Numbered from the stretch's first letter, positions 1 through 5,748 are shown. The stretch is 5,748 nucleotides of DNA from Planctomycetota bacterium (GCA_023429275.1 JAEYWB010000439.1:1-5748), one strand, 5' to 3'. A program made the numbers and translations. The notes: generated by a model not told the origin, from the letters alone.

Positions 1-834
1 CCAGGCATGCGGCCGGTAGGTGTCCTGCTTGTACCCGTCCGAATCGGCGTAGCGGACGAGGTCGAGCCAGAACCTCGCAGCGTGCTCGCGGTGACGGGGG
101 CTCGCGAGGAGCGAGTCGACGAGCCGCTCGTAAGCCTCGGGAGACGTGTCCGACAGGAACGCGTCAAGCTGTTCGAGCGGCGGCGGAAGGCCGGGGAGGT
201 CCTGATAGAGCCGCCGGACCAGGACGGTCTTCTCCGCCTCGGGAGCCGGCCGGAGCTTCTCCTCTTCCAGACGCTTCAGGACGAAGCGGTCGATGTCATT
301 GCGCGGCCAGGCGGTGTTGGCGGTCTCGGGAGGGGCCGCGGAAAGGAGGGGTCTGTACGCCCAGTAGTCGCGGTCTTCGGCGGTGATTTCCCGGCCGGCT
401 CGCTTGGGAGCGCTCGACTTGCTGTCGCCCGGCCAGGGGGCCCCCCGCTTGACCCATTCCGTGAGGGTCTCGATCTCGGTCTCGGTCAACTTGCCATCGG
501 GGGGCATCTCGAACGACTTGTAGTTCACCGCGTCGATCAGCAGGCTGTCGTCCGGCTTCCCGGGGACGATCGCCGCTCCGGAGTCTCCCCCTTCGGAGGC
601 GGACTGCAGGCTGTCGAGCCGGAGGTTCCCCTTCTGCTTCTCCTCGCCGTGGCAGCCGAAGCAACGCTCCGTCAGCAGGGGACGGATCTTCGTCTCGAAG
701 AACTTCACCCCTTCGGCGTCCGGGACCGCGGTGACCGCCTCTTCAGCGTAGAGTGCCTGGTCGCCAGGAACGCCACCGATCGCGAGAGAGCCGCAGACCA
801 GGGTGGCAACGAGACTTCGAACAGCTCGACGCAT
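1..834 (-). CDS. Secreted PSCyt1 (CxxCH) + DUF1549 protein, N-terminal part, cut by left window edge
   Basis: The reading frame is open from the ATG at 834 to the window edge and gives 278 residues. Residues 1-30 look like a signal peptide (MRRAVRSL followed by a hydrophobic stretch), so export is expected. A c-type heme motif CFGCH lies at residues 58-62. It is followed by the family features LRLD (71-74), GGDSGAAIVPGKPD (82-95), MPP (110-112, a possible axial Met ligand) and the segment ending WVKRGAPWP, which together define PSCyt1. From about residue 155 the DUF1549 (PSD1) domain begins, with WPRNDIDRFVLKRLE, DLPGLPP and RFWLDLVRYADSDGY. Family proteins are usually several hundred residues longer and end in DUF1553, so most of the protein is missing here. 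The biochemical role is not firmly known; planctomycetes carry many copies, often proposed to act in periplasmic polysaccharide use. The start is the first possible one in frame before the signal peptide. It lies 59 bp downstream of the RT stop with only a weak GGA upstream. Confidence 0.93.
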   Translation of the reverse strand, partial: MRRAVRSLVATLVCGSLAIGGVPGDQALYAEEAVTAVPDAEGVKFFETKIRPLLTERCFGCHGEEKQKGNLRLDSLQSASEGGDSGAAIVPGKPDDSLLIDAVNYKSFEMPPDGKLTETEIETLTEWVKRGAPWPGDSKSSAPKRAGREITAEDRDYWAYRPLLSAAPPETANTAWPRNDIDRFVLKRLEEEKLRPAPEAEKTVLVRRLYQDLPGLPPPLEQLDAFLSDTSPEAYERLVDSLLASPRHREHAARFWLDLVRYADSDGYKQDTYRPHAW

Positions 835-893
835 TCCACGATCCGCAGGGATGGGACAACGGATTTCGATGCCGAAGTCTAACCGACGGCGCG

Positions 894-2186
894 TCACGAG
901 GGCCAACGAATCTTCTGAAACCGGGCGAGGAGTTTGGCTCCCCGGGTGGCGTTGAGCTGCTGGACGTGCGCGATCCTTCCCCGAAGATGCTCGGCGAAAT
1001 TCGGAATCCCCGCGCGGTTCTGGGAGGCCGGGCCGAACTTGTGGCAGTTGTGGAGGATCGCTTTCAACTCGTCGTAGTCCTCGCGGGCGACGTTCCGCTT
1101 CTCGTTCACGACGACGCCCGTGACGCACATCTGCTGGCTGTTGCGGATGATGCGTCGCTTGGCCGTATTGATCCGGAACCGCTCCTGCTTGACGATCTGC
1201 TGGATCAGCGGGATGAACTCCCGCAGCGCCCCCGCCGAGCGGCCCCGTCCTGAGAAGGTGAGGTCGTCGGCATAGCGGGTGTAAGTCAGGCCGTACGAGC
1301 GGGCGAGGCCGCTGAGCCGGATGTCGAGCGCGAACGCGGAAAGGTTCGCGAGGGCCGGCGAGGTCGGGGCCCCTTGCGGAAGGTGGCGGCCAAAATAGGG
1401 GAAGGCGACACTCGGATGCTGCCCTGGCGTCGGCAGGTCGGTCGGGATCATGGAGGTGGTCAGCCGGGCCAGCCAGACTGCCGCCTCTCGCGGGTATCCC
1501 ATCGACCGGAAGATCGCCACGACGCGCGAATAGCGAACACTCGGATAGAAGTTCTCCAGGTCGAATTTGACGAGGAACCGCTGGCCGACATGGGGCTCGG
1601 CATTCGTCACGATCGAGCGTCCGGGCACAAACCCATGTGCGGCCGGATGGGGAGGGACGCGGTCGAGGATCTCGCGGAGGATCTTCCGCTGGACATCCCG
1701 GAGGCAGGTCTTCGGCGCCTCGATCAGCCGGTAGCCGCCGCTCTTCTTGCGAGACCAGTGAAAGTGGTAGTGGGCTTCGCTGGGCGTCTGCGGGCGATTG
1801 CTGTGGCAGAGGCGGTAGGTCAGCCAGGCGACATGGCCGAGCGGGATCCCGAGCCACGCCGCGACGTCGCGCGGGGTCGTCATCGGCGGCAGGCCGAACT
1901 GCCCTAACCGCGCGGGATCGCCCCCCTGCGAGAGATCGAGGAACTTCCCCGTGTAGGTCGGAAAGGCGAACAGGTAGGGCGGACGCGAGCTCTCGTGGGT
2001 CCGCTGCCGGGGGGGCCGACGGGGAATGTAGCGGAACTCCGTCAGCTTGACCCGCAGACTCTTGGACCGGGGGCGATGGCCGTTGGTTTCTGTCGCGGGA
2101 GGCGACGGGCTCGCGGATTCGACAGGGGGGACAGCCTCCGCCGGAGCGCCGAACAGCCATTGTCGCAAAAGACTCAGCAGTCCCAT
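894..2186 (-). CDS. Retron reverse transcriptase with long N-terminal extension
   Basis: This 430-residue protein is an RNA-directed DNA polymerase of the retron class. Fingers and palm motifs are seen in order: RLIEAPK (153-159), AAHGFVPGRSIVTNAEPH (182-199), FDLENFYPS with catalytic D209 (208-216), LPQGAPTSPALANL (269-282), TRYADDLTFSG with catalytic D307 and D308 (303-313), and CVTGVVVNE (354-362). NAxxH (residues 195-199) and VTG (355-357) are the two motifs that separate retron RTs from group II intron and DGR enzymes. There is no maturase or HNH domain. The RT core starts near residue 105 (PRDVAAWLGI). The first ~100 residues are an extension, rich in Pro/Ser/Arg in part, and match no effector I know. 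Motif spelling and the extension resemble the myxobacterial Mx162-type RT as I remember it (inference). The ATG at 2186 is used; no good Shine-Dalgarno is visible, and Met102 is a possible internal start. The matching ncRNA lies upstream on the same strand. Confidence 0.94.
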   Translation of the reverse strand: MGLLSLLRQWLFGAPAEAVPPVESASPSPPATETNGHRPRSKSLRVKLTEFRYIPRRPPRQRTHESSRPPYLFAFPTYTGKFLDLSQGGDPARLGQFGLPPMTTPRDVAAWLGIPLGHVAWLTYRLCHSNRPQTPSEAHYHFHWSRKKSGGYRLIEAPKTCLRDVQRKILREILDRVPPHPAAHGFVPGRSIVTNAEPHVGQRFLVKFDLENFYPSVRYSRVVAIFRSMGYPREAAVWLARLTTSMIPTDLPTPGQHPSVAFPYFGRHLPQGAPTSPALANLSAFALDIRLSGLARSYGLTYTRYADDLTFSGRGRSAGALREFIPLIQQIVKQERFRINTAKRRIIRNSQQMCVTGVVVNEKRNVAREDYDELKAILHNCHKFGPASQNRAGIPNFAEHLRGRIAHVQQLNATRGAKLLARFQKIRWPS

Positions 2187-2404
2187 TCAGAACATCCGCC
2201 ACGAAGATCAGGAGGGGGCAATCGTCGGAAGGTGGTTTGTCGGAGACAGAGTTCAGCTTTCAGCGGTCAGCATTTCGCGGATTGCTGATCGCTGAATGCT
2301 CAACACGAGTCACTCCAGTTTGACGATCCACCCGATCATGATGGCCTTGGCCGTCGTGGCCACGGTCCGAGTCCGGCGGGACGGAGGGCTCTCGAGCAAG
2401 GCAG
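2187..2404 (-). other. Leader between retron RNA and RT, no gene seen
   Basis: These 218 bases separate the a2 arm of the retron RNA from the RT start codon. I find no credible small ORF for an effector on either strand. The only clear structure is the long imperfect palindrome at 2252-2303. Many retrons have a shorter gap here, so this may be an untranslated leader of the RT mRNA or the site of a later insertion. Confidence 0.5.
2252..2303. repeat. Long imperfect palindrome built from heptanucleotide TCAGC repeats
   Basis: The arms at 2259-2272 and 2283-2296 form a 14-bp stem around a 10-base loop. The single non-Watson-Crick position is a G.T pair when read on the plus strand and an A.C mismatch on the minus strand. 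Beyond a T.T mismatch the stem adds three pairs (2255-2257 with 2298-2300), and beyond a C.C mismatch two more (2252-2253 with 2302-2303). The left arm is made of 7-base units (TTCAGCT, TTCAGCG, GTCAGCA) and the right arm of TTGCTGA, TCGCTGA and ATGCTCA. It lies between the retron RNA and the RT gene. It has no T-run and sits in a divergent region, so it is not a convincing terminator. It may be a dispersed palindromic repeat. Confidence 0.75.
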
Positions 2405-2428
2405 GACGCTGACCCGCGGGTCGCACAA
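2405..2428 (-). repeat. a2 inverted-repeat arm of the retron RNA
   Basis: This is the 3' arm of the 24-bp stem closing the retron RNA; its partner is 2549-2573. On the RT strand it begins TTGTGCGACC and ends GCGTC. The inner 18 pairs are uninterrupted apart from the U.G wobble, and the outer five pairs follow a one-base bulge in the partner arm. Confidence 0.85.
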
Positions 2429-2444
2429 CGAATCCTGTGGCGAT

Positions 2445-2481
2445 CCTCGGCCGTCGATTCCAGGGCGAATCGACGCCGAGG
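2445..2481 (-). other. msd hairpin (expected stem of the msDNA)
   Basis: The arms 2481-2467 and 2460-2445 are complementary over 15 bp with a single bulged base (an extra G/C in the 2445-2460 arm). They enclose a six-base loop at 2461-2466. Long hairpins of this kind are the usual core of retron msDNA. Outside it, TGG/CCA (2438-2440 with 2483-2485) and a five-pair base extend an imperfect stem. Confidence 0.8.
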
Positions 2482-2548
2482 TCCAAGTCGAATGAGGATG
2501 AACACTTCTCCCGCGGGGTAACCCCGCAGCGTTCCGAAGAACTTGAGC

Positions 2549-2573
2549 TTGTGCGACCCGCAGGTCACGCGTC
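2549..2573 (-). repeat. a1 inverted-repeat arm of the retron RNA
   Basis: This is the 5' arm of the closing stem; its partner is 2405-2428. It reads GACGC, a bulged G, T, then an 18-base block ending GCACAA. The next base, G2548, is the proposed branch point. Retron RTs prime from the 2'-OH of a G immediately after this arm, so its position fits the class. Confidence 0.85.
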
Positions 2574-2580
2574 GGGGCGG

Positions 2581-2610
2581 ATTATCGGCAGGGGCGTGGT
2601 CGGTCGTCAA
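2581..2610 (-). promoter_or_regulatory. Sigma70-like promoter of the retron RNA and RT
   Basis: On the minus strand TTGACG (2610-2605) and GATAAT (2586-2581) each match 5 of 6 consensus bases and are separated by 18 bases. A start 7-8 bases past the -10 falls at 2574-2573, exactly the first base of the a1 arm. The agreement of an independent promoter call with the RNA boundary supports both. It could drive the RNA and, by read-through, the RT. Confidence 0.75.
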
Positions 2611-2690
2611 TCCGCGTCCGGTGATCCAGGCGGCGATCCCTGACGTTGTCCCGTCGGGGGCACGACGATGTTCCCACCCGTTCCTCGCGC

Positions 2691-2696
2691 TATGAT
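2691..2696 (+). promoter_or_regulatory. Possible -10 element for the PqiA/MCE gene
   Basis: TATGAT matches the -10 consensus at 5 of 6 positions and lies 45 bases before the ATG at 2742, giving a leader of about 39 nt. I see no good -35 at the proper distance. If this is real, the longer in-frame TTG start at 2646 would lie upstream of the transcript, which favours the ATG. Confidence 0.4.
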
Positions 2697-2741
2697 GACA
2701 CTTGGGATTCGGCGTCCCAGTCACTCCTCGGGCAGATCCGC

Positions 2742-4865
2742 ATGACAGAGCTCTCCCTTCGAAGCTGCCACTGCTGCGGCCGGATTCACGACGTGAGCGG
2801 GCTCGTGGGGCGGCTCGCCTGTTCGCGGTGCGCGACCGCTCTCACGTCGGTCGAAGACGAGCGGCGGGGCAACGAGGTCTCGGCGGCCCTGGCGCTGTGC
2901 GCGCTGATCCTCTACGTTCCGGCCGCGACGCTCCCGTTCCTGCGGATCAGCCGCCTCGGCCTGACGAACGAGAGCAGCCTCATCGGCGGGATTCTCTCGC
3001 TCCTGCGGGAGGGGCACGTCTTCGTCGGCTCGGTCGTGCTGCTGTTCTCGATCGTCCTGCCGCTGGTGAAGCTGTCACTCATTCTGCTCCTCAGCCTTCG
3101 TCACGGATGGCTGCGGACTCATCATCGCCAGGGGACCTTCCAGCTGGTCGAGCACCTCGGGCGGTGGGGGATGCTCGACGTCCTCCTCGTGGCGGTGATG
3201 ATCGCGTTCATCAAGCTCGGGACGCTCGTTTCGTTCGGCGCGGGTCCCGGACTTCCGCTGTTTGCGTCGTTCGTCGTTCTGAGTCTTCTGGCGGGAGTGA
3301 CCTTCAACCCGCACGCGCTCTGGAGCGCGGCGGGTGGTGAGTCGCCCCCGTCCCCACCGGCCGGTCCAACGTCCGCTTCGGCAGGGGGGGAAGCCACGAG
3401 GCCGGCTGGAAACGGGCTCCCCGGCGGCACCGTCGGCTCCGGTGAGCCGCCTCAGGGCCTGCCCAAGGCGGTCATGGCTGGTGGAACGAAGCCGCGGACC
3501 TGGATCTGGCTGCTGCCGCTTGTGGCACTTGCTGCCGTCGGGCTCAGTGCCTGGAAGTTCTTCGAAGGCCGGGGCCGCGTCATTGAGATCACGTTTGCCG
3601 ACGGCCGGGGCCTCGCGGCGGGAAACGAGCTGCGGCATCTCGGCATTCCCGCCGGACATGTCGAAGAGCTGCGGCTGAACCCGGCCGGCGGCGTCATCTG
3701 CCGGGTGCGGCTCATTCCGGATGCGGGGCGTCTCATCCGCCGGGGGGCCCGGTTCTGGATCGTCCGCCCGCAGCTCGACGTCACCGGGGCCAGCGGACTC
3801 GAAACCGTTGTCGGAGCGAAGTACCTGGCGATGCGGCCCGCGATGCCGGACGCTCCCATCGAGTCCCGGTTCGTCGGGCTCGAGGAGGCTCCCCTCGAGG
3901 ACCTCGACTATCCGGGCGGGGTCGAGATCATCCTTCAGTCTCCGATGGCTCGAAACCTGCGTCCCGGACTGCCGGTCCATTACCGCCATATCCGGATCGG
4001 CGGCGTCCGATCGATCGGCCTCTCGGCGGATGGCGGCGCGGTCGAAACACGCGTCTACATCCGGCCGGAGTACCGCAACCTGATCCGGCCGGAGGTCCGG
4101 TTCTGGAACGCCAGCGGCGTTCACCTGGCGGGCGGACTGACGGGCTTCGAACTTCATGTCGGACCGGCCGAGGCGTGGCTGCGAGGCGGGATCGAGCTCG
4201 GCATCCCGCCGCAAGTCGGCGAGCCGGTCGAGTCGGGGCATCGGTTCGTCCTGCATGCCGCGCCGCAGCGGGAGTGGCTCGACTGGTCGCCGAGTCTCTC
4301 GGCCAGCGCTGCGGCACCGCGCGAACTGGCGGCGCGGCTCCTTCCGGCTGCCATGCTCTGGACGAAGGACGGATTGTTCTGGAACTCGGATGCGGATCGA
4401 CGAGGGTGGGTTCTCGCGGTGGACGGAGGCCTGCTCGGCCCGGCCGACCTGCTGAAGAAGCCGGATGGAGCGGTCGCCGGAACCGCGCGCCTCGAGCTCC
4501 CGAACCGGTCGATTCCGATCGACGACAAGACCGCGTCCCCCGTCGGCGAGGGGGGATACATCGTCCGCCTCGACGTCGAAGGGCTCGAGACGGGGGCGAC
4601 GCACTTCCGGGCAGCCCGGCAGCCGGAGGATGGTTACCTCGTCAGCGGTCCGGGAACCGACCCGCAGCTTGTCGCGGCGACTCGGCTGACAGCGGAGGGG
4701 GGCAGATGGAAAATCGACCCGTCGCTCAAGATCGATCCGTCGCGGCACGGCTCGGCCTACGTTGCAAAAAGCGATGGCGCGGTCCTTGGCCTGCTTCGTG
4801 TCTCCGGGGACGAGGCGGACATCGTCCCGTGCACCGGGGCGGCCGGCGCACCGGAGAAGCCGTAA
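2742..4865 (+). CDS. PqiA-PqiB fusion: PqiA membrane domain + two MCE domains + unknown C-terminus
   Basis: This 707-residue inner-membrane protein joins two parts that are separate genes in E. coli. Residues 9-30 form a zinc-ribbon-like CHCC...CSRC pair. The PqiA domain follows, with membrane segments near 46-66, 93-118, 142-165 and 171-188 and hallmarks YVPAATLPFLRI, IVLPLVKL, GRWGMLDV and FNPHALW. A Gly/Pro/Ser linker (about 195-250) leads to a fifth membrane segment (254-273), as at the start of PqiB. Two MCE domains follow, about 278-370 (RFWIVRPQLDVTGASGLET) and 392-490 (HYRHIRIGGV, RFWNASGV). PqiB normally has a third MCE domain and a long helical tail. Here residues 500-707 are instead a region I do not recognise. 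PqiAB-type systems are thought to move lipids between the membranes, so envelope lipid transport is the likely role. The ATG at 2742 is chosen because it sits nine codons before the zinc motif; a TTG at 2646 would add 32 unlikely residues. Confidence 0.88.
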   Translation: MTELSLRSCHCCGRIHDVSGLVGRLACSRCATALTSVEDERRGNEVSAALALCALILYVPAATLPFLRISRLGLTNESSLIGGILSLLREGHVFVGSVVLLFSIVLPLVKLSLILLLSLRHGWLRTHHRQGTFQLVEHLGRWGMLDVLLVAVMIAFIKLGTLVSFGAGPGLPLFASFVVLSLLAGVTFNPHALWSAAGGESPPSPPAGPTSASAGGEATRPAGNGLPGGTVGSGEPPQGLPKAVMAGGTKPRTWIWLLPLVALAAVGLSAWKFFEGRGRVIEITFADGRGLAAGNELRHLGIPAGHVEELRLNPAGGVICRVRLIPDAGRLIRRGARFWIVRPQLDVTGASGLETVVGAKYLAMRPAMPDAPIESRFVGLEEAPLEDLDYPGGVEIILQSPMARNLRPGLPVHYRHIRIGGVRSIGLSADGGAVETRVYIRPEYRNLIRPEVRFWNASGVHLAGGLTGFELHVGPAEAWLRGGIELGIPPQVGEPVESGHRFVLHAAPQREWLDWSPSLSASAAAPRELAARLLPAAMLWTKDGLFWNSDADRRGWVLAVDGGLLGPADLLKKPDGAVAGTARLELPNRSIPIDDKTASPVGEGGYIVRLDVEGLETGATHFRAARQPEDGYLVSGPGTDPQLVAATRLTAEGGRWKIDPSLKIDPSRHGSAYVAKSDGAVLGLLRVSGDEADIVPCTGAAGAPEKP

Positions 4866-4882
4866 CCCTGCGACGCCGGAAC

Positions 4883-4987
4883 CCGCTCCCGTCGGTCCGT
4901 GAGCCCAGCCGGGGCAAGATGCCTCCGGCGCTCAGTCCGTGGCCTTTGAGAACCGAAGGGACGGGAGCGGTCGCCGGGAATGCCCGG
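4883..4987. other. Nested hairpins in the intergenic region before the DUF3488 gene
   Basis: An exact 11-bp inverted repeat (4883-4893 with 4960-4970) encloses an inner hairpin of three stacked stems: 4901-4904/4930-4933, 4908-4912/4925-4929 and 4913-4916/4920-4923, with a loop AGA. A further CCGGG/CCCGG hairpin sits at 4974-4987. No T-run follows, so a standard rho-independent terminator is not shown. It could still end transcription of the upstream gene or fold in the leader of the next one. In such GC-rich DNA some of this may be chance. Confidence 0.4.
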
Positions 4988-5090
4988 ACCGGGGCGGCGG
5001 CCCGACCCTCGTCTGATCCCGGGACGCCGTGTAAACTTCCTGGTTGTCGACACTTCCTGATGACGCGGCGCCCGACGGAGCTCCCTCCCG

Positions 5091-5748
5091 GTGCAGAGGC
5101 TTCTTCAACTCCTCCATTACAGCCTGGCGTTCGTCGTCATCTGGTCGGCTGGCATGCTCGCCGCCGCCGAAGGAGGGCCGATCCCCCTCATCTCCATCCC
5201 CCTGGCCATGTTGACGGTGATGACCGTCGACCGGTGGAATCTCTGGCATGTCAATGTCTCGACGGCCAACGTCCTGGTGGTGATTGCGTTCTTCGTTTCC
5301 GGCTACGAGTTCCTTCTCGGGGACCTCGAACGGCGGGTTATCACGGCGGGGCACGTCCTCACGTACCTGACCTGCATTTTCCTGGTCCAGCGGAAGCAGT
5401 CGAAGCAGATGTGGCTGCTCCTGGCGATGAGCGTGCTGGAAGTCGCCGTGGCCTCGATCCTGACATCCGACCCTTGGCTGGGGCCTGCCCTGCTGCTGTA
5501 CGTCATGGCGGCGCTGTGGACACTTTCGGTCTTCTCGCTCTACCGCGCGGGAAAGCGCGTCTCGGAGCACACCAGCCTCAACAACGGCAAGGTCTCCTGG
5601 ACACCGGCCCCGACGGGAAGCCGGCTCCGGCACGGGGTCCGTGCCGAGCAGAGCAGCTGGGTCAACTCGAGATTCGTCGCCGGAGGGCTGACGACGACAT
5701 TCCTGGCGATGGTCCTCGCGGTCGGGTTCTTTCTCTTTATCCCCAGGA
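5091..5748 (+). CDS. DUF3488/TgpA-type membrane protein, N-terminal part, probable transglutaminase; cut by right edge
   Basis: The frame is open for 219 residues to the window end. It is rich in membrane segments: about 8-28, 29-46, 57-77, 84-99, 107-125, 129-150 and 195-217. The order of helices, the stretch HVLTYLTCIFLVQRKQSKQMWLL (about residues 88-110) and the last helix ending FFLFIPR match the DUF3488 N-terminus of TgpA-like proteins. These usually carry an extracytoplasmic transglutaminase-like domain after this point, which would lie beyond the window. The family name is an inference from topology and these motifs; the catalytic Cys-His-Asp part cannot be seen. The GTG at 5091 is the only start after the in-frame stop at 5061-5063, and GGAG (5077-5080) lies ten bases before it. 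The 225-bp gap from the upstream gene and the hairpins there suggest a separate transcript, though I find no clear promoter. Confidence 0.8.
   Translation, partial: MQRLLQLLHYSLAFVVIWSAGMLAAAEGGPIPLISIPLAMLTVMTVDRWNLWHVNVSTANVLVVIAFFVSGYEFLLGDLERRVITAGHVLTYLTCIFLVQRKQSKQMWLLLAMSVLEVAVASILTSDPWLGPALLLYVMAALWTLSVFSLYRAGKRVSEHTSLNNGKVSWTPAPTGSRLRHGVRAEQSSWVNSRFVAGGLTTTFLAMVLAVGFFLFIPR

Larger units (their letters stand above)
2405..2573 (-). ncRNA. Retron msr-msd non-coding RNA (template and primer for msDNA)
   Basis: On the RT strand the 5' arm a1 (2573-2549) pairs with the 3' arm a2 (2428-2405) through 24 base pairs, with one bulged G at 2568 and one U.G wobble (2562 with 2415). On the other strand that wobble would be an A.C mismatch, which points to minus-strand transcription. 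Directly after a1 comes AAGC, with G2548 as the candidate branching guanosine (Ec86 has AGC at this place). The msr part shows a hairpin with a C(UUCG)G tetraloop (2542-2531) and a GC-rich hairpin (2529-2511). The msd part carries a 15-bp hairpin (2481-2445) and, further out, ATCCT/AGGAT pairing (2436-2432 with 2499-2495). The retron RT would copy the msd from the edge of a2, making a cDNA that reads as the plus strand from about 2429 to about 2500-2510. The length of 169 nt is typical for retron RNAs. A promoter lies just upstream. Confidence 0.87.

Noticed and set aside
7..882. Open reading frame of 291 codons on the plus strand
   Set aside because: It lies opposite the PSCyt1/DUF1549 gene, whose signal peptide, CFGCH motif and domain signatures are unmistakable on the minus strand.
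894..2186. RT as part of a group II intron or a diversity-generating retroelement
   Set aside because: There is no maturase or HNH domain, no intron end structure and no template/variable repeat pair seen, and the retron-specific NAxxH and VTG motifs are present.
2252..2303. Heptad-repeat palindrome as the msd hairpin of the retron
   Set aside because: The best flanking inverted repeat I could find around it is 7 bp (2198-2204 with 2354-2360), with no convincing branch-G context. The structure at 2405-2573 is far stronger.
2411..2422. Perfect 12-bp palindrome GACCCGCGGGTC as a repressor operator
   Set aside because: It is part of the a2 arm and is explained by the a1/a2 pairing; nothing else suggests a regulator.
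2260..2724. Open reading frame of 154 codons on the minus strand across the retron RNA
   Set aside because: It runs through the promoter, both a1/a2 arms and the msd hairpin, has no recognisable domain and has the Arg/Gly/Pro-rich make-up of chance frames in GC-rich DNA.
3075..4748. Open reading frame of 557 codons on the minus strand
   Set aside because: It is the antisense of the PqiA/MCE gene; its Arg/Pro/Asp-rich product has no domain features.
4866..5090. Rho-independent terminator after the PqiA/MCE gene
   Set aside because: Hairpins exist, but none is followed by a run of T residues on the plus strand.
1..5748. CRISPR arrays, tRNA or rRNA genes, insertion sequences
   Set aside because: I found no regularly spaced repeats, no cloverleaf or rRNA signature, and no transposase or terminal inverted repeats with target duplications.

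Overview
The window is GC-rich and looks like a piece of planctomycete chromosome. The main reason is the left-hand gene. It encodes a secreted protein with a cytochrome-type CxxCH domain (PSCyt1) followed by a DUF1549 (PSD1) domain, a family strongly expanded in Planctomycetes and their PVC relatives. The PqiA/MCE membrane protein and the DUF3488 transglutaminase-type membrane protein fit a Gram-negative-type envelope. Species cannot be read from the sequence.

Layout. Positions 1-834 (minus) hold the N-terminal 278 residues of the PSCyt1/DUF1549 protein, running off the left edge. Positions 894-2186 (minus) hold a 430-residue retron reverse transcriptase with the YADD active site and the retron-specific NAxxH and VTG motifs. 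Positions 2187-2741 contain no convincing protein gene. They hold a 218-nt leader with a long imperfect palindrome, then a retron msr-msd non-coding RNA at 2405-2573 (minus), its sigma70-like promoter at 2581-2610 (minus), and a weaker promoter element facing right. Positions 2742-4865 (plus) encode a fusion of a PqiA membrane domain with two PqiB-type MCE domains and an unrecognised C-terminal region. Positions 4866-5090 are intergenic with nested hairpins. Positions 5091-5748 (plus) hold the membrane N-terminus of a DUF3488/TgpA-type protein, cut by the right edge.

Main discovery: the window contains what reads as a complete, apparently undescribed retron core of RNA plus RT. The RNA has a 24-bp a1/a2 stem with one bulged base. 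Its only non-Watson-Crick pair is a G.U wobble, valid on the RT strand only. A candidate branching guanosine follows a1 directly, then two msr hairpins (one capped by a C(UUCG)G tetraloop) and a long msd hairpin. The promoter's predicted start falls at the 5' end of a1. No effector or toxin gene is recognisable beside it, and the RT has a long N-terminal extension, as I recall for the myxobacterial Mx162-type retrons.

How the genes relate: the RT would bind the RNA, prime from the branching G and make a short hairpin msDNA. The RT and the PSCyt1 gene are tandem with a 59-bp gap and no visible terminator, so read-through is possible. The right-hand genes are transcribed divergently and belong to envelope functions. 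I see no direct functional link to the retron.
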